NCBI GenBank assembly: GCA_963975155.1
Contig: CAXBFG010000015.1
Span: 1 to 8,045, forward strand
Length of the DNA: 8,045 nt
Origin: UBA5109 sp963975155
GTDB taxonomy: Bacteria; Pseudomonadota; Gammaproteobacteria; Pseudomonadales; Pseudohongiellaceae
Reading direction: 5' to 3'
This document shows positions 5,996 through 8,045 of the stretch, one piece after another; position 1 is the stretch's first letter, and every line of letters begins with the position of its first letter. Both the position numbers and the translations under genes were made by a program. The notes under the pieces are model-generated. The model did not search any database. It was given only the letters and a program-made list of their open reading frames with translations, and was not told where the DNA came from.

Positions 5996-6498
5996 AGGGA
6001 TTTTTTGGCTTTTTTACGGGCTTTGATGCCATACAAGTGAGCAATGGATTTTTTACTATTCTCACCAAGCATAAAGCTTTCATCCGGATCAATGATAAAT
6101 TTCCCGGTCATTGCTTCACGGCCAAGTAACATGCGATAGCCCATGCTATCTCTATTGGCCAGAGTGAGTTCAATAGGCCAGCTCATATCTCCAAGGCGAA
6201 GCGTCGCCAAAATCACAAAACGTCGTTTGCTTTTGCCATTGGAGCTTTTGACCAGACGTTGATCAACCAGAGGCGCTTCACAATAGATGTTGGTTTTTTT
6301 ATCTTTTTGTATGGGGTGTATATCGAAACCAACCCAGTCCTCGCCATTTCTCTCAATGCTTTTGATATTAAAAGCATGCAGGGAAGACGTTTTTGCGCCT
6401 GAATCGACTCGTGCCTTCACAGCGGGAATATTTAACTCAGGGAAGGCGCACCATTCCTGGTTGCCAATGGTTACTTTTTTAGTGTCTGGCATGAGCAC
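5992..6498 (-). CDS. Retropepsin-like aspartic protease of the RimB / 'ATP-dependent zinc protease' family
   Basis: A compact cytoplasmic protein of about 168 residues without signal peptide or membrane segment. It carries the family hallmarks: the retropepsin-type active-site motif VDSGAKTSSLHA (31-42, catalytic aspartate D32), the RLVKSSNGxxxxRxV segment (81-95), the strand ELTLANRD (110-117), and MGYRMLLGREAM (119-130) near the C terminus. The old family label 'ATP-dependent zinc protease' is misleading, since the motif is that of an aspartic protease and no zinc-binding HExxH is present. Members are often beside rimK and are linked to trimming of glutamate tails on ribosomal protein S6; rimK is not in this window. 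The tail is lysine-rich (KARKKAKKSL), which could suit RNA or ribosome contact. The start is GTG 6498 or ATG 6492, neither with a clear ribosome binding site. It lies 38 bp downstream of the ModF-like gene, probably in the same transcript. Confidence 0.85.
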   Translation of the reverse strand: MLMPDTKKVTIGNQEWCAFPELNIPAVKARVDSGAKTSSLHAFNIKSIERNGEDWVGFDIHPIQKDKKTNIYCEAPLVDQRLVKSSNGKSKRRFVILATLRLGDMSWPIELTLANRDSMGYRMLLGREAMTGKFIIDPDESFMLGENSKKSIAHLYGIKARKKAKKSL

Positions 6499-6536
6499 AT
6501 AGTTTCGGATATTTCATTTAGGACCACGGCATCATA

Positions 6537-7901
6537 CTATAAAGTTAATGTAAGGTGCTGTTTAAAAAGAGATAACTGCTCATCTTCCCGGTGGCTGGCC
6601 ATAATCACTGTGGTGTGATTCTGGGAGCTCAGATGTTCAAGAAAATACAGGAATCGATGGCGATTAATCTGATCCAGACCTTGTGTGGGCTCATCACAAA
6701 TAAGCAGTGTTGGCTGTTTGACCAGGGCCCGGGCAATCAGCACGAGTCGCTGTTCACCGTAGGATAATTGTTTAAACGCCGTTCTGGCTCTGTGTTGCAG
6801 ACCTACCAGTTGTAACCATAGCCGTGCATGCTCTGTCTGCAATGCCTGTTCAGCATCATAGAGGCCGATGGTATCGAAGAAACCGCTAATAACTATTTCC
6901 AGGGCCGAGCCCGAGACGCGATGATTGCGATGCAACTCGGGAGAAACAATGCCAATATTTTTTTTCAGCTGCCAGATGCTTTCACCACTGCCTCGTTTAT
7001 AGCCAAGTACCTGAATGTCGTTACCATAACTCTGCGGATGATCACCGGTGATCAAATGTAAGAGGGTGGATTTACCCGAACCATTCGGGCCGGTTAGCAG
7101 GGTATGCTGAGCGGGACCAATACGCAGGTTTATGCCTTCGAAAATAACCGTATCGCCATAGCTGACTTTGGCGTTTTTAAGTTCAACTATAGGGTCGGGT
7201 GCCGGTGTATCATCGAGGATCTGCGGCCATGCTGGAAGCTTGCTGGTATCAAAGTCCAGCAGGGCATGGAGGTCTTGGTTATTCAGCATCTCCTGGCGCT
7301 CACCCTGGGCAATCAATTTCCCTTGTTCCAGCAGGGCGACATGAGTATGAAAGTCGCTTATTTCATTGCTGTCATTTAATAAAAAGATGAGCTTTGTTTT
7401 TTGCTGCTGAGCCAGCTGTGAAAAAAACTGCATAAGTTCACGTTTGGATTCAATATCCAGACTATCGTAAGGTTCATCAAGGATCAGGTAATCCGGAGCT
7501 TGTAAAATTGCCTGTGCCAGCAGGGCCTTGCGGCTTTCACCGCTGCTTAGTAATCGATAACCCCTATCCAGAATGGGCTCGAGTTTTAGAAACTTCAGCG
7601 CTTCAATTGCTTCATCTGAGGCATTTAAAAGAGTTCGGACGGTAGTGCCCGGATCAAGACGATCCATAAAATCTGTATCATCTTTCTTTAGTTCCTCTTC
7701 ATAGAAGGCCTGTTGCTGTTCAAAGGAAAGCAGGCTGAAGCTTAAATCGCTGTATTCCGGTAATTGTTGTTGATCCAGAAGGGCCTGTGCCAGCTGTTTT
7801 TTGCCGGATCCGTTTCTACCCAGAACAGCCCAGCACTGACCAGCTTCGATGGCCCAGTGCTCAATATATAGATGTTGTGTGAGAAACTGCTGAAAAATCA
7901 T
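6537..7901 (-). CDS. modF: ModF-like protein: two fused ABC ATPase domains, no membrane domain
   Basis: The 454-residue protein is two ABC nucleotide-binding domains in tandem, matching E. coli ModF (PhrA, about 490 residues) along its length, notably ITGDHPQSYGND and RGSGESIW (285-310). Domain 2 is canonical: Walker A GPNGSGKST (271-279), signature LSYGEQ (379-384), Walker B LLICDEP (399-405), H-loop H437. Domain 1 is altered: Walker A reads GRNGSGKK (28-35), with lysine replacing the usual Ser/Thr, and the H-loop position is asparagine (N176 in FLLNDSNE). Its signature LSSGE (118-122), Walker B YLILDEP (138-144) and D-loop SLD are intact, so one composite ATP site is probably weak or non-hydrolytic. 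No signal or membrane segment is present, and no molybdate transporter gene (modABC) is nearby. The role, though named for molybdenum, is not well established. The ATG at 7901 has no evident ribosome binding site. Confidence 0.9.
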   Translation of the reverse strand: MIFQQFLTQHLYIEHWAIEAGQCWAVLGRNGSGKKQLAQALLDQQQLPEYSDLSFSLLSFEQQQAFYEEELKKDDTDFMDRLDPGTTVRTLLNASDEAIEALKFLKLEPILDRGYRLLSSGESRKALLAQAILQAPDYLILDEPYDSLDIESKRELMQFFSQLAQQQKTKLIFLLNDSNEISDFHTHVALLEQGKLIAQGERQEMLNNQDLHALLDFDTSKLPAWPQILDDTPAPDPIVELKNAKVSYGDTVIFEGINLRIGPAQHTLLTGPNGSGKSTLLHLITGDHPQSYGNDIQVLGYKRGSGESIWQLKKNIGIVSPELHRNHRVSGSALEIVISGFFDTIGLYDAEQALQTEHARLWLQLVGLQHRARTAFKQLSYGEQRLVLIARALVKQPTLLICDEPTQGLDQINRHRFLYFLEHLSSQNHTTVIMASHREDEQLSLFKQHLTLTL

Positions 7902-7990
7902 GGAGAATCAGTATGTAAGGGCCTTTCGCCTTGACACTTTAAGCTAATTCCAAGACAATTCCCACCCTTCAAAAGCTCTCCATAAATTAT

Positions 7991-8045
7991 GCACCCGTAG
8001 CTCAGCGCAGGGTAAAGAGAAGTACCTGGCTTAGGCCAGATTAGT
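7991..8045 (+). tRNA. 5' part of a tRNA-like sequence (tRNA-Arg-like), aberrant and cut by the window end
   Basis: GCACCCG (7991-7997), TA, then GCTCAGC (8000-8006) is the typical acceptor strand, linker and D-arm start of a bacterial tRNA; it resembles tRNA-Arg(ACG), which I recall as starting GCAYCCGTAGCTCAGC. CTC (8001-8003) can pair with GAG (8017-8019). CTGG (8026-8029) pairs with CCAG (8036-8039) as an anticodon-like stem. The D loop is longer than usual, four or five bases instead of one separate the D and anticodon stems, and the anticodon loop would have six bases (CTTAGG). A functional tRNA is therefore doubtful. The T arm and 3' acceptor strand lie beyond the window. It could be a decayed tRNA, an integration-site remnant, or low-quality sequence at a contig end. 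Confidence 0.35.

Noticed and set aside
6828..7390. Open frames on the + strand opposite the ModF-like gene
   Set aside because: The - strand frame has complete ABC ATPase motifs over this whole stretch; the antisense frames have no recognisable features.
1..8045. Mobile element, CRISPR array, toxin-antitoxin pair or phage defence system
   Set aside because: I found no transposase or integrase, no regularly spaced repeats of CRISPR type, no small paired toxin-antitoxin-like genes, and every sizeable gene falls in a chromosomal housekeeping or envelope family.

Overview
The window looks like an ordinary chromosomal stretch from a gammaproteobacterium, probably free-living and marine or aquatic. 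The evidence is the combination of TrmO, a fused double-ATPase ModF-type protein, an RimB/zinc-protease-like retropepsin, a DUF3187 outer-membrane protein, and a DUF2878 / chalcone-isomerase-like / DUF3833 trio. These families co-occur mostly in Gammaproteobacteria. I see no transposase, phage gene, CRISPR array or plasmid gene. Several genes appear to use GTG or TTG starts.

Left part (1-2285, + strand): the last 41 codons of an unidentified gene, a secreted GlcG/HbpS-type protein with a strong ribosome binding site, and an exported metal-dependent amidohydrolase with all six expected metal ligands. A 9-bp inverted repeat followed by T5 overlaps the end of the amidohydrolase gene and may terminate it.

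Middle part (2415-4191, - strand): trmO (tRNA t6A37 methyltransferase) followed 55 bp downstream by a DUF3187 outer-membrane beta-barrel candidate. Both probably start with TTG. A 216-bp divergent intergenic region (4192-4407) separates trmO from the next operon. It contains a tandem imperfect repeat with three TACAAGA boxes that resembles a regulated promoter.

Operon 4408-5995 (+ strand): DUF2878 inner-membrane protein, periplasmic chalcone-isomerase-like protein and DUF3833 lipoprotein. The genes overlap by 4 nt at each junction (GTGA, ATGA), so they are probably translationally coupled. Together they would place one protein in the inner membrane, one in the periplasm and one in the outer membrane. 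From memory, these families travel with cyclopropane-fatty-acid synthase, DUF1365 and photolyase genes in light or singlet-oxygen regulons, under an ECF sigma factor with ChrR or under LitR/CarH-type MerR regulators. None of those partner genes is in this window, so the biochemical role of the trio is open.

Right part (5992-8045, - strand): a retropepsin-like protease convergent with the DUF3833 gene (the two stop codons share TTAA), and upstream of it a ModF-like tandem ATPase whose first ATP site is degenerate. The last 55 bases resemble the 5' half of a tRNA, possibly tRNA-Arg, but the D and anticodon regions are abnormal. It is either a degenerate tRNA or an error-containing contig end.

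The most interesting items are the repeat-bearing regulatory region at 4310-4366 with the uncharacterised three-compartment operon it precedes, and the aberrant tRNA-like end.
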